21,551 bases of DNA, taken from a virus. Both the position numbers and the translations under genes were made by a program. Below, one piece after another: positions 8,056-15,146 of the stretch. The stretch spans positions 1-21,551 of the IMG/VR virus record IMGVR_UViG_3300008266_000575. One strand, written 5' to 3'. Below the pieces are notes generated by a model, which did no database searches, was not told the origin of the DNA, and saw nothing but the letters and a program-made list of their open reading frames with translations. The stretch's first letter is position 1, and every line of letters starts with the position of its first letter.

Positions 8056-8529
8056 ATGGAAAAAGTTACATTGAAGTTACACGAATTTTATGCTCTAGAA
8101 GCAGAATTGAATGGTGTTACTAACCAACAAACCGGTGAGCAATTATCTAAAGGTTTGTTAAGTGAAAAAATTAAGTTAACTACAAAGTATTGGTTACATG
8201 ACCTTAACAAGAAAGTTGCTGCTGAAAAAGAATCAGTAGAAAAGCTTAAGGAAGAGTTGATCAAGAAATACGGTACTGCATCTGAAGATGGTACTATTAG
8301 TATCCCAATGTTCATCAATGAAGTAGTTGATGAAGATACTAAAGAAGTTGTTTCTCGTGAAATTAATCCTGATTTCGTTAAGTTTCAAAACGATTTTAAT
8401 TCATTGTTAAATGAAGAACGTGAATTAGAATACAAAGAATTCAAATTAGAAGACTTTGAAAACGTTGAAACTGATGGAGTTTACAATACTTTCTTTAAAT
8501 TAATTAAGGTTGTAGAAGACAATGCTTAA
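8056..8529 (+). CDS. Conserved hypothetical phage protein, charged and partly coiled
   Basis: This 157-residue protein has no enzymatic motif I can name. It has a helical, Lys/Glu-rich middle (about 55-75, VAAEKESVEKLKEELIKKYG), a short beta segment (SIPMFINEVVDED) and an acidic C-terminus (LEDFENVETDG...FFKLIKVVED). It has the look of a family recurring in the tail regions of uncultured T4-like phages, but that is recognition without a search. It starts three bases after the previous stop and overlaps the next gene by eight bases, so the three are one operon. The Arg codons are CGT, as in the sheath and tube genes. Role unknown. Confidence 0.75.
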   Translation: MEKVTLKLHEFYALEAELNGVTNQQTGEQLSKGLLSEKIKLTTKYWLHDLNKKVAAEKESVEKLKEELIKKYGTASEDGTISIPMFINEVVDEDTKEVVSREINPDFVKFQNDFNSLLNEERELEYKEFKLEDFENVETDGVYNTFFKLIKVVEDNA

Positions 8530-8755
8530 AATAGCTGAAATCGCTAAAGCATGGATAGCTGCGGCTAATCCAACACCAGAACAACAAACAATAGCTGAAT
8601 ATAGGGCAAGCGTCTGCGACGCTTGTCCGAAAAAAGCTTACAATGCAACTATCAATTTATACTATTGTAGTGAATGTGGTTGCCCATTAAGTAAAAAAAT
8701 ATTTAGTCCTAAACCAGGACGCGAAGCTTGCCCATTAGCTCAATGGGAAAAATAA
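8522..8755 (+). CDS. Small zinc-ribbon protein
   Basis: This 77-residue protein has six cysteines: C32 and C35 (CDAC), C49, C52 and C54 (CSECGC), and C70 (EACPLAQW). The paired CxxC knuckles separated by 13 residues predict a zinc ribbon. The closing CPLAQW resembles the CPxGKW end of small phage zinc-ribbon proteins (DUF6171-like, from memory). The start overlaps the end of the preceding gene by eight bases, implying translational coupling. No DNA-binding or enzymatic function can be deduced. A structural or regulatory role is equally possible. Confidence 0.75.
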   Translation: MLKIAEIAKAWIAAANPTPEQQTIAEYRASVCDACPKKAYNATINLYYCSECGCPLSKKIFSPKPGREACPLAQWEK

Positions 8756-8766
8756 TAATATAAGTT

Positions 8767-9036
8767 ATGCCATATCTAACTCCAGACGAATTAAAATCAA
8801 TTAAAGATTTACAAACTCAATATAATCAAACTATATTCGAGCTTGGCGCTGCTGAAGCACAATTAACCGTTTTTATCCAGCAGTCTGAAAAAATTAAGAA
8901 AAGTAAAGAAGGATTAGTATCAGATTTAATGACAATCGAGAAAAAAGAATCGGAACTAGTCGCGTCTCTTCAAGAAAAATACGGAGCGGGTAATATTGAC
9001 CCACAAACGGGAGAAATCACACCTGTTCAACAATAA
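8767..9036 (+). CDS. Small coiled-coil protein of unknown function
   Basis: This 89-residue protein is predicted mostly helical. Heptad-like hydrophobics run from about residue 6 to 70 (LTPDELKSIKDLQTQYNQ onward), followed by a conserved-looking tail, KYGAGNIDPQTGEITP. It has no cysteine, membrane segment or catalytic motif. It is the last gene of the four-gene block before the sheath leader, 11 bases after the zinc-ribbon gene. Similar short coiled-coil proteins occur next to sheath genes in T4-like marine phages. A scaffold or chaperone role is only a guess. Confidence 0.7.
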   Translation: MPYLTPDELKSIKDLQTQYNQTIFELGAAEAQLTVFIQQSEKIKKSKEGLVSDLMTIEKKESELVASLQEKYGAGNIDPQTGEITPVQQ

Positions 9037-9060
9037 TCTGCGGTTTATATTGATTTTTGG

Positions 9061-9068
9061 ATATTTAT
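9061..9068 (+). promoter_or_regulatory. ATATTTAT element upstream of tail sheath gene
   Basis: ATATTTAT lies in the 76-base gap before the sheath gene, 44 bases before its ATG. The rest of the leader is A/T-rich and ends in caataatataaaATG without a Shine-Dalgarno sequence. I see no convincing terminator in the gap. Confidence 0.45.
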
Positions 9069-9112
9069 TATTAGGTCAATCCTATTAAAATTTTCAAAAA
9101 CAATAATATAAA

Positions 9113-10852
9113 ATGGCAGAAAAAATTTTATCTCCTGGTGTATTCCAAAATGAATCTGACCAATCTTTAGTACAACAAGGTATTCAAGGTACTTCAACAG
9201 CTGTTGTTGGTCCAACTGTGTTGGGTCAACCATTTGTTCCTACTTATGTTACCTCTTATACTGAGTTTGTGTCAAAATTCGGAGAAACATTTAAAAGTGG
9301 TAGTTACTACTACGAATACTTCACATCACAAGTTGCAAAGGATTTCTTCCAGAATGGTGGACAGACATTATTAGTTACCAGAATTGTAAATGGTAGTGGT
9401 AGCACAGAAATGAGCACATATGCTTCAGCTAGTGTTTCTGCAAGTAATAATAGTGCTTCATTTTTTCTTGAAACTTTAGCTTGGGGTAGTGTGATGAATA
9501 ACGTTGGACCTATTGCTGCCGGTGCTTTAGCAAGTGGTAGTGCAACTAACGTTCGTTGGGAAATTACGCAAGTAAGCACAGGTAGTGGTACATTTACATT
9601 AGCTGTTCGTTCTGGTAATGATAATACAGCTAGCCCTAATTACTTAGAAACTTGGTCTAATTTATCATTAGATCCAGCTTTACCAAACTTTATTTCTCGT
9701 GTAATTGGTGATACTAAACCAGTTTTCCGTATTGATACTTCAGGTACTCCATACATTGATTATACTGGTTCTTACGCTAATGCATCTCAATATATTCGTG
9801 TTAAATCAGTGCTTCTTCCAAACATCGATTCAATCGATAATAATGGTAATTTCAAAACTGGATCTTACGCTGCTACATTACCAGCAATAGGAAGTGGTTC
9901 AGCAGCAGGTGCTTTTGCAGGTGGTATTCCAGCAACAACATTAGGATCTAATTTTAATGAATTAATTGGTGATGGTTCAACAAACAACAATAACATTCAA
10001 GGATTTACAAATCCTGATTATATAACTGCTTTCAGTATATTGACAAATAAAGACGATTATCGTTTTAACGTATTATTAGCTCCAGGTATCGCTGCTAATG
10101 GTGCTGCCGCTGATGATATGATTAGTGTTTGTCAAAACAGAGGTGATGCAATTGCACTTTTAGATTGTACTTTGTATGGTCAAACAGTATCTGCTGCTTC
10201 AACAGCTGCTTCAAGTCAAAATAGCAATTATGCTGCTACTTACTGGCCTTGGGTTCAATTATACAATTCTAACTTAGGTAAGAATGTATGGTGTCCTCCA
10301 TCAACAGTAATGGGTGGTGTATTAGCATTCAACGACCAAGTTGGTGCTGAATGGTTTGCTCCAGCCGGTTTAAACCGTGGTGGTGTTCCATCAGTATTAA
10401 AAGCTGAAAGAAAATTATCTCAAAACGATCGTGATACATTATATGATGCAAATGTTAACCCATTAGCTACATTCCCAGGAAATGGTGTTGTAGTATTTGG
10501 TCAAAAGACATTGCAAAAGAAATCAACAGCACTTGATCGCGTAAACGTTCGTCGTTTATTGATCGCATTAAAAGATTATATTGGCCAAGTTGCAAACAAC
10601 TTAGTATTTGAACAAAATACAAACGTAACAAGAAACTTGTTCTTAAGCCAAGTTAATCCATACCTAGATTCAGTAGTACAACGTCAAGGTTTATATGCTT
10701 ACAAGGTAGTAATGGATGAATCCAATAACACACCTGATGTAATTGATAGAAACCAATTAGTAGGTCAGATCTATATCCAACCAACTAAGACAGCTGAATT
10801 TATTATATTGAATTTCAACGTACAACCAACTGGCGCTACATTCCCTGCATAA
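9113..10852 (+). CDS. Contractile tail sheath protein
   Basis: This is a 579-residue sheath subunit of the Phage_sheath family, which polymerises around the tube and contracts to drive it into the cell. The N-terminus (ILSPGVFQNESDQS...GTSTAVVGPTVLGQPFVPTYVTSYTEF) has the typical opening in which the SPGV segment forms the linker arm to neighbouring subunits. It is followed by the FFQNGGQTLLVTRIV strand (about 78-95). The variable surface domain spans about 100-320. The conserved C-terminal domain (about 450-579) contains NVRRLLIALKDYIGQVANNLVFEQN and ends in a strand expected to hand over to the next subunit. Arg codons are mostly CGT, consistent with high expression. It has its own leader and precedes the tube gene, as in T4 (18-19). 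Confidence 0.93.
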   Translation: MAEKILSPGVFQNESDQSLVQQGIQGTSTAVVGPTVLGQPFVPTYVTSYTEFVSKFGETFKSGSYYYEYFTSQVAKDFFQNGGQTLLVTRIVNGSGSTEMSTYASASVSASNNSASFFLETLAWGSVMNNVGPIAAGALASGSATNVRWEITQVSTGSGTFTLAVRSGNDNTASPNYLETWSNLSLDPALPNFISRVIGDTKPVFRIDTSGTPYIDYTGSYANASQYIRVKSVLLPNIDSIDNNGNFKTGSYAATLPAIGSGSAAGAFAGGIPATTLGSNFNELIGDGSTNNNNIQGFTNPDYITAFSILTNKDDYRFNVLLAPGIAANGAAADDMISVCQNRGDAIALLDCTLYGQTVSAASTAASSQNSNYAATYWPWVQLYNSNLGKNVWCPPSTVMGGVLAFNDQVGAEWFAPAGLNRGGVPSVLKAERKLSQNDRDTLYDANVNPLATFPGNGVVVFGQKTLQKKSTALDRVNVRRLLIALKDYIGQVANNLVFEQNTNVTRNLFLSQVNPYLDSVVQRQGLYAYKVVMDESNNTPDVIDRNQLVGQIYIQPTKTAEFIILNFNVQPTGATFPA

Positions 10853-10868
10853 GGGGATGTAGTTGCTA

Positions 10869-10876
10869 ATATTTAT
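10869..10876 (+). promoter_or_regulatory. ATATTTAT element in a hairpin loop upstream of tail tube gene
   Basis: ATATTTAT lies 26 bases before the tube ATG. It is flanked by a 6-bp inverted repeat, TTGCTA (10863-10868) and TAGCAA (10880-10885), so the element lies in the loop. The stem is followed by TTT and might also act as a weak terminator for the sheath transcript. Confidence 0.45.
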
Positions 10877-10902
10877 TAATAGCAATTTAAACACAACATA
10901 AA

Positions 10903-11388
10903 ATGGCAGTATTAAGTGCAAACGAAATAATGTTCACAGCGTTTGAGCCTAAAGTTCAGAATCGCTTTATCATGTATATAGCTGGTATTCCTGCTTACTT
11001 GATTAAAAGTGCTACTGCTCCTGGATTCGAAGCTGGTGAAATTATTTTAGATCACATCAACGTATATCGTAAAGTTAAAGGTAAAGTACGTTGGAACGAC
11101 ATGACTTTAAACTTATATGATCCTGTAACTCCATCAGGCGCTCAAGCTGTAATGGAATGGGCTCGTTTAGCACACGAATCAGTAACTGGTCGTGATGGCT
11201 ACTCTGATTTCTATAAAAAAGATTTAACTTTAGATATCTTAGGTCCAGTAGGTGATATTGTTGGTGAGTGGATTATCAAAGGTGCTTATGTAAAAACAGC
11301 AACTTTTGGTGAATACGATTGGGCAAATGAAGCCGCAATCAACTTATCAGTAACAGTAGCTATGGACTATTGCGTATTGAACTTCTAA
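10903..11388 (+). CDS. Tail tube protein, gp19-like
   Basis: This 161-residue product is close to the 163 residues of T4 gp19. It forms the hexameric rings of the inner tail tube inside the sheath. Recognisable parts are the N-terminal NRFIMYIAGIPAYLIKSATAPGFE strand pair (about 21-44), the Arg/Lys-rich strand following ILDHINVYRKVKGKVRW, the helix AQAVMEWARLAHE (about 79-90) and the C-terminal strands KTATFGEYDWAN...AMDYCVL typical of T4_gp19. The leader is acacaacataaaATG without a Shine-Dalgarno sequence. All five Arg codons are CGT or CGC, unlike the AGA-rich fibre and baseplate genes, suggesting high expression. A strong terminator follows. Confidence 0.93.
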   Translation: MAVLSANEIMFTAFEPKVQNRFIMYIAGIPAYLIKSATAPGFEAGEIILDHINVYRKVKGKVRWNDMTLNLYDPVTPSGAQAVMEWARLAHESVTGRDGYSDFYKKDLTLDILGPVGDIVGEWIIKGAYVKTATFGEYDWANEAAINLSVTVAMDYCVLNF

Positions 11389-11412
11389 TTCCTCCTTCAT
11401 ATTTCTTTCTTT

Positions 11413-11444
11413 AAGGCGTCTGCTTTGCAGACGTCTTTTTTTTT
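11413..11444 (+). terminator. Strong rho-independent terminator after tail tube gene
   Basis: AAGGCGTCTGC (11413-11423) pairs with GCAGACGTCTT (11427-11437) around a TTT loop. The stem has 11 pairs including one G-U, and a run of nine T starts at 11436. It is by far the most GC-rich hairpin in the intergenic DNA. Confidence 0.9.
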
Positions 11445-11447
11445 CGT

Positions 11448-11455
11448 ATATTTAT
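11448..11455 (+). promoter_or_regulatory. ATATTTAT element upstream of chaperone gene
   Basis: The core ATATTTAT, within TATATTTATATATA, begins four bases after the T-run of the preceding terminator and lies 23 bases before the ATG at 11479. The terminator-element-ATG order repeats the arrangement at 7766-7825. Confidence 0.5.
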
Positions 11456-11478
11456 ATATATAAAACAAATAAAAGTTT

Positions 11479-12219
11479 ATGGCTGAATTAAAAATTCCAA
11501 CAGAAACAGTTTCGCTACCATCTAAAGGTTTACTGTATCCTGAAACATCACCACTCGCTAGTGGACAAATCGAAATGAAATACATGACAGCTAAGGAAGA
11601 AGATATCCTTACTAATGTCAATTACCTCAAAAACGGCACAGTAATAGACAAACTATTACAAGCACTAATCGTTTCCAAAATTGATTACAATGAGTTATTG
11701 ATCGGTGATAAAAACGCTGTATTAATTGCTGCTCGTATTTTAGGTTATGGTAAAGATTATACCTTTGTTGATGATAATAGTAAAGAAATTACTGTTGATT
11801 TAACTAAATTAGAAGATAAAAAGATTGATACATCTATTTTTCAACGTGGTGTAAATGAATTTACCTTTACATTACCACACTCAAGTAATAACATTACATT
11901 TAAGTTATTAACACAAGGTGATGAACAAAAAATTGAAGCTGAGATTAAGGGTATGCAAAAAGTAAACCCAAATGGTTCATTTGATGTTACTACACGTTTA
12001 AAATACATGATTACTTCAGTTGAAGGCAAACGTGAACAAAAAGACATTCGCGAATTTATTGATAATTATTTAATTGCTAAAGACGCAAGAGCATTACGTG
12101 AATACTATAATAAAATCTCTCCAGATGTTGATTTGTTATATAAGCCTGAAAGTGGGGACTATGCAGAGGAGGGCATAGTTGTACCTATTTCTATTAGCTT
12201 TTTTTGGCCTGACGCTTGA
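11479..12219 (+). CDS. Tail-assembly chaperone, T4 gp26-like (0-frame product)
   Basis: This 246-residue product has the T4_baseplate (gp26-type) signature near its N-terminus: VSLPSKGLLYPETSPLASGQ, then EMKYMTAKEEDILTN (about 33-48) and IDKLLQALI. T4 gp26 is a hub-assembly factor absent from the finished baseplate. Its position just upstream of the tape measure matches lambda G-type chaperones. The reading frame ends VPISISFFWPDA, followed by TGA. The F-F-W codons TTT TTT TGG form a T7 run at 12199-12205, where a +1 or -2 shift would join the downstream frame (11479-12490 as one fusion of about 336-337 residues). CGT is the main Arg codon. Confidence 0.85.
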   Translation: MAELKIPTETVSLPSKGLLYPETSPLASGQIEMKYMTAKEEDILTNVNYLKNGTVIDKLLQALIVSKIDYNELLIGDKNAVLIAARILGYGKDYTFVDDNSKEITVDLTKLEDKKIDTSIFQRGVNEFTFTLPHSSNNITFKLLTQGDEQKIEAEIKGMQKVNPNGSFDVTTRLKYMITSVEGKREQKDIREFIDNYLIAKDARALREYYNKISPDVDLLYKPESGDYAEEGIVVPISISFFWPDA

Positions 12220-12490
12220 TTATAGATTAGGATTATTCACCCAAATCCACGAAATAGTATTTCACGGAGGTGGTGGATATGATTGGGATACTGTTTATAA
12301 TATGCCTGTTTGGTTACGTAAGTTTACATTTGAAAAATTAAAGGAACACTACGAAAAACAACAGGAAGCAATAAATAAACAGCAAAACATGCTTAAAAAT
12401 GTATCTAATAAAGAATTAGCAAAGCCCGACATTGCTCCTAAACCAACAACTACAACACCAACATACACAGCGAAGGTACCTAAAAAATAG
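12179..12490 (+). CDS. Overlapping second-frame chaperone ORF, likely expressed by frameshift
   Basis: This open frame, +1 relative to the gp26-like gene, runs from just after an in-frame TAG (12176-12178) to the TAG at 12488-12490 and overlaps the gp26-like gene by 41 bases. Beyond the slip site it encodes GLTLDYRLGLFTQIHEIVFHGGGGYDWDTVYNMPVWLRKFTFEKLKEHYEKQ and a Lys/Gln/Thr-rich tail. That IHEIVFHG...NMPVWLRKFT core looks like the short gp51-like or lambda T-like part found before tape measures. There is no ATG until about 12301, inside the conserved core, so independent translation would need TTG at 12179. A GGAGG at 12168-12172 stands six bases before that TTG, which keeps internal initiation possible. 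A frameshift fusion is favoured. Confidence 0.7.
   Translation: MYLFLLAFFGLTLDYRLGLFTQIHEIVFHGGGGYDWDTVYNMPVWLRKFTFEKLKEHYEKQQEAINKQQNMLKNVSNKELAKPDIAPKPTTTTPTYTAKVPKK
12199..12205 (+). promoter_or_regulatory. Candidate programmed frameshift site (T7 run)
   Basis: Zero-frame codons here are AGC TTT TTT TGG. Skipping one T, or slipping back two, places the ribosome in the frame continuing GGC CTG ACG to 12490. A simple -1 slip reaches TGA at 12210 and is uninformative. The zero-frame stop follows at 12217. Phage Mu (-2) and Listeria phage PSA (+1) are known precedents in tail chaperone genes. Confidence 0.6.
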
Positions 12491-12498
12491 GTACCTTT
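12473..12498 (+). terminator. Hairpin terminator overlapping the chaperone stop codon
   Basis: AAGGTACCTA (12473-12482) pairs perfectly with TAGGTACCTT (12488-12497) around five A residues. The stem contains the last codons and the TAG stop. Only a short T stretch follows (TTTAATATTT), so terminator strength is uncertain. It could act in either direction. Confidence 0.6.
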
Positions 12499-12499
12499 A

Positions 12500-12507
12500 A
12501 TATTTAT
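12500..12507 (+). promoter_or_regulatory. ATATTTAT element upstream of tape measure gene
   Basis: ATATTTAT begins three bases after the chaperone hairpin and lies 24 bases before the ATG at 12532, repeating the terminator-element-ATG order seen at 7766 and 11413. Confidence 0.5.
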
Positions 12508-12531
12508 ATGTCGTAATATTATATATCTTAA

Positions 12532-14787
12532 ATGGCAGATCCAGCACAATTAGCACAACAACTAGAAGATCTCAATAGAGAACTAGATAAGGTAGAGGAC
12601 TCAATTAAAAGTATAGCCGCTAGCCTTTCTAAAGGACTTAAATTGGATGATGTACTGAGAAAATCAGCGCAGGCTACTAGAGACTTAGCTGATGAATTTG
12701 AAAGAGGAGAAAATATTACTAAAAAAGTACAAAAGCAACTTAAAGCTAATAGAGATGTTATTGAAAAACAACTTCTAAAAGAAATTGAACTTCGTGCTAA
12801 AGGGTATAAGAAACTTGCTGATAATGTAGCATTACAAAGACAAATAGTAGAAAGATCTGATGCTCAATTAAGAACATTACAAAAAATAAATGAAGAATAT
12901 CAAAAGCAAAATAATTTATTTGCTTTACTAGGATCTAAACTAAAAGACTTTGGAAAATCCATACGAGAATTTTTTAGTGTAGCCAGCATCTTTAAGATGC
13001 TTATAGATGGCGCTTTACGCTTTAATAAAATATCAGTTGATATTAGCAAAAATTTAGATTACGGAGCGGATAATGCTAATAGAGTAACCAATGAAATGGT
13101 TAGGATGGCAAGAAGCTCTGATAACATAAATGTTACATTAGCTAATGCCGCTGAGGCAATGAGTCAATTAAATTCTGCTACTGGATTTAATGTTGAACTT
13201 TCAAGAGATGTTCTTGAAACTCAAATAATGCTAACTAAACAGCTAGGATTATCAGGGGATGAAGCAGCTATTGTTTATAAGTTTTCATTATTAACTGGAA
13301 AATCATCTTCCCAACTTGAAAAATCTTTATCTAGAGCATATGTAACAAATAAAAATGCTCTTAAAGTTGGTACATCATATAAAGAAGTTTTAGCAGCTTT
13401 ATCCAAAACATCAGGTGAATTAGCTGTTAGTTTAGGAACTAATCCTAACGTATTAGCTAAAGCAGTAGTACAGGCTAAAGCATTTGGTACTACACTTGAA
13501 CAAGTAAAATCACAAGGTGATGCTTTACTTGATTTTGAAACATCACTTGAAAACGAATTAAAAGCTGAATTATTAACGGGAGAACAGTTAAACCTAGAAA
13601 GAGCTAGAGCAGCCGCGTTAGCAGGTGATCAAGTAGCACTTGCTCAGGAACTTAATAACCAAGGTATGACTTTGGCTAAGTTTGAAAAGATGAATGTTCT
13701 AGGCCGTAGAGCATACGCTCAAGCCTTAGGATTATCTTCAGATGAACTTGCTGATCAGCTTCGTAAGCAAAAAATGGCTGTTGAAAGTGGTAAATCACTT
13801 GCTCAATTAACCCAAAAAGAAGCTGATGAAGCTAAAAAAAGACAAGATATACAAACTAAGTTTAACCAAGGTATTGATAAATTAAAAGATACAATTGGTA
13901 ATTTATTAGCTGGTCCTTTAGGTGCCTTTATAGATTCATTAGCAAATGGATTAAATTATGTAAATAAAATATTTAGTGTATTTGGTAAAATGGGTGGCTT
14001 AATCTCTAAATTCTTTGGAGGTAAAGTTGGTAATTTCTTAGGTGATGTAGCTTCTGTAGCTACAATAGGTGCCTTAATTGCTATTGTTACTAGATCATTA
14101 ACTAAAGGTACATTTTTTAACCCAATGATCACTAAAGACATTGGTGCTATTGGTGGTGGGGGTGGATTAATGAATATGTTTGGAGGAGGTGGAAAAGGTG
14201 GTGGATTAGGTAGAATAGGAAAAGCATTCAAAGGTGGTGGTGTTGCAGGTGCTAGTAAAGCTATAGGCCGAATGGCTAAAGGAAGTAGTGGACTAGCTAA
14301 ATTAGCTAAAGGCACAGGATATTTGTCATGATTATGTGCAGGTACTGATTTAGCAGGCAATCTAACAGATGAAAATAGAAGTACAGGTAATGCCTTAGCT
14401 AAAACATTAGATCAAAATAAATTTACAGCATTAGGTGCTGGTATAGGTGCATTGTTTGGAGGTGTTGGTGCTATACCAGGTGCCGCCATTGGTGGTTTAT
14501 TAGATTTTGCATTAGGTGATGCTACCCAAATAGTAAAAGATGGTATTGCATCTGCTAGTAGAGGGCCATTTACTATTATGGACTCATACGGTTCAACAGC
14601 TGTTACAAGTAAAGGCGACGGCTTAGCTGTATCGCCAAATATTAATGCGGGTGGCGGTGATTCATCCGCAGTTATTGCTGCTATTAATGATCTTAAAACA
14701 GCATTAATGAACCGCCCAATAACAATTAGTATGGATAGTAGACAAGTAGGCTCAGCATTGGTTCAAAGCTCATACAAGTCTGCATAA
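12532..14787 (+). CDS. Tail tape measure protein interrupted by one in-frame TGA
   Basis: The reading frame has 751 codons before the final TAA if the TGA at 14329-14331 is read through. The part before it is 599 residues, and a further 151 codons follow in the same frame with no other stop. Residues 1-130 are Lys/Glu-rich helix and coiled coil. A long helical middle follows (for example LGLSGDEAAIVYKFSLLTGKSSSQLEKSLSRAY), and about 457-527 is a Gly-rich, hydrophobic stretch that includes a membrane-like helix at about 504-523. After the TGA come a second Gly/Ala hydrophobic segment (ALGAGIGALFGGVGAIPGAA) and a conserved-looking tail, KGPFT-like then SPNINAGGG. The helical make-up, hydrophobic patches and place after the chaperones identify a tape measure that sets tail length. 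Whether the TGA is real, an error or recoded is open. Confidence 0.85.
14329..14331 (+). other. In-frame TGA codon within tape measure gene
   Basis: The context is TTG TCA TGA TTA TGT. Coding character continues in the same frame for 151 codons. The next possible start is TTG at 14452, which would omit 40 codons that also look coding. The base after the stop is T, not the leaky C. No other gene here needs TGA as sense. Confidence 0.8.
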
Positions 14788-14793
14788 TTTAAA

Positions 14794-14801
14794 ATATTTA
14801 T
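14794..14801 (+). promoter_or_regulatory. ATATTTAT element upstream of baseplate block
   Basis: ATATTTAT lies seven bases after the tape measure stop and 26 bases before the ATG at 14828. No clear terminator separates it from the tape measure gene. Confidence 0.45.
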
Positions 14802-14827
14802 ATCAAACGTTTAAAATATAAAAAACC

Positions 14828-15133
14828 ATGGGATTATTAGACAAATTAGCTACTGATGGAACATTAAGTTTAAGAGGTGGACAACCTGTAAACTTTGGTG
14901 TTAACCCAGTACCGCCAAACTCATTACACAACCTATACTCAGTAGATGGTAACCCTGATGTAACTTGGAGATTAATTAATAGAAATCTTCCAATGAAACC
15001 ACCACCATCAACTATGGATGAATTAGATCCAATTGCTCCTAATTTAATACCAACAGGAGTAGTATCACAAGTATACAAATCTAAAACTGGTCGTAGATAT
15101 AAAGATTTAGGACCAATTGAAGGACGTTATTAA
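14828..15133 (+). CDS. Small hypothetical tail/baseplate protein
   Basis: This 101-residue protein has no family I recognise. It is proline- and asparagine-rich (GGQPVNFGVNPVPPNSLH, MKPPPSTMDELDPIAPN) and likely extended. It has no cysteine, membrane helix or coiled coil, and ends in TGRRYKDLGPIEGRY. It lies between the tape measure and a large baseplate-type protein, 13 bases before the latter. Its GGQPVNFG stretch resembles the GSSGQPF...VNFG opening of the next protein, which hints at a shared docking segment. The start ATG is preceded by aaaaaacc without a Shine-Dalgarno sequence. It is probably a minor tail component, by position only. Confidence 0.7.
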   Translation: MGLLDKLATDGTLSLRGGQPVNFGVNPVPPNSLHNLYSVDGNPDVTWRLINRNLPMKPPPSTMDELDPIAPNLIPTGVVSQVYKSKTGRRYKDLGPIEGRY

Positions 15134-15146
15134 TAACTTGTTTTAA

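Noticed and set aside
9705-9890. Plus-strand open frame of 61 codons inside the sheath gene
   Set aside because: It is an out-of-frame shadow of the sheath coding sequence with no leader or conserved character.
12196-12212. Classical -1 frameshift at the T7 run
   Set aside because: The -1 frame meets TGA at 12210, so it gives no extended product; only +1 or -2 reaches the second frame.
13956-14360. Minus-strand open frame of 134 codons over the tape measure TGA
   Set aside because: It is proline-rich because it is antisense to the Gly-rich tape measure region, and the tape measure frame continues on both sides of the TGA.
14452-14787. Separate gene starting at TTG 14452 after the tape measure
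   Set aside because: The same frame is open and coding-like from the TGA at 14329 onward, so this is the tape measure's C-terminal part, not a new gene.
12532-14787. Genome-wide recoding of TGA as sense
   Set aside because: Only one gene in 21.5 kb would need it, and TGA also ends the gp26-like zero frame. Even with recoding that frame would end two codons later at TAG, so recoding would not replace the frameshift.
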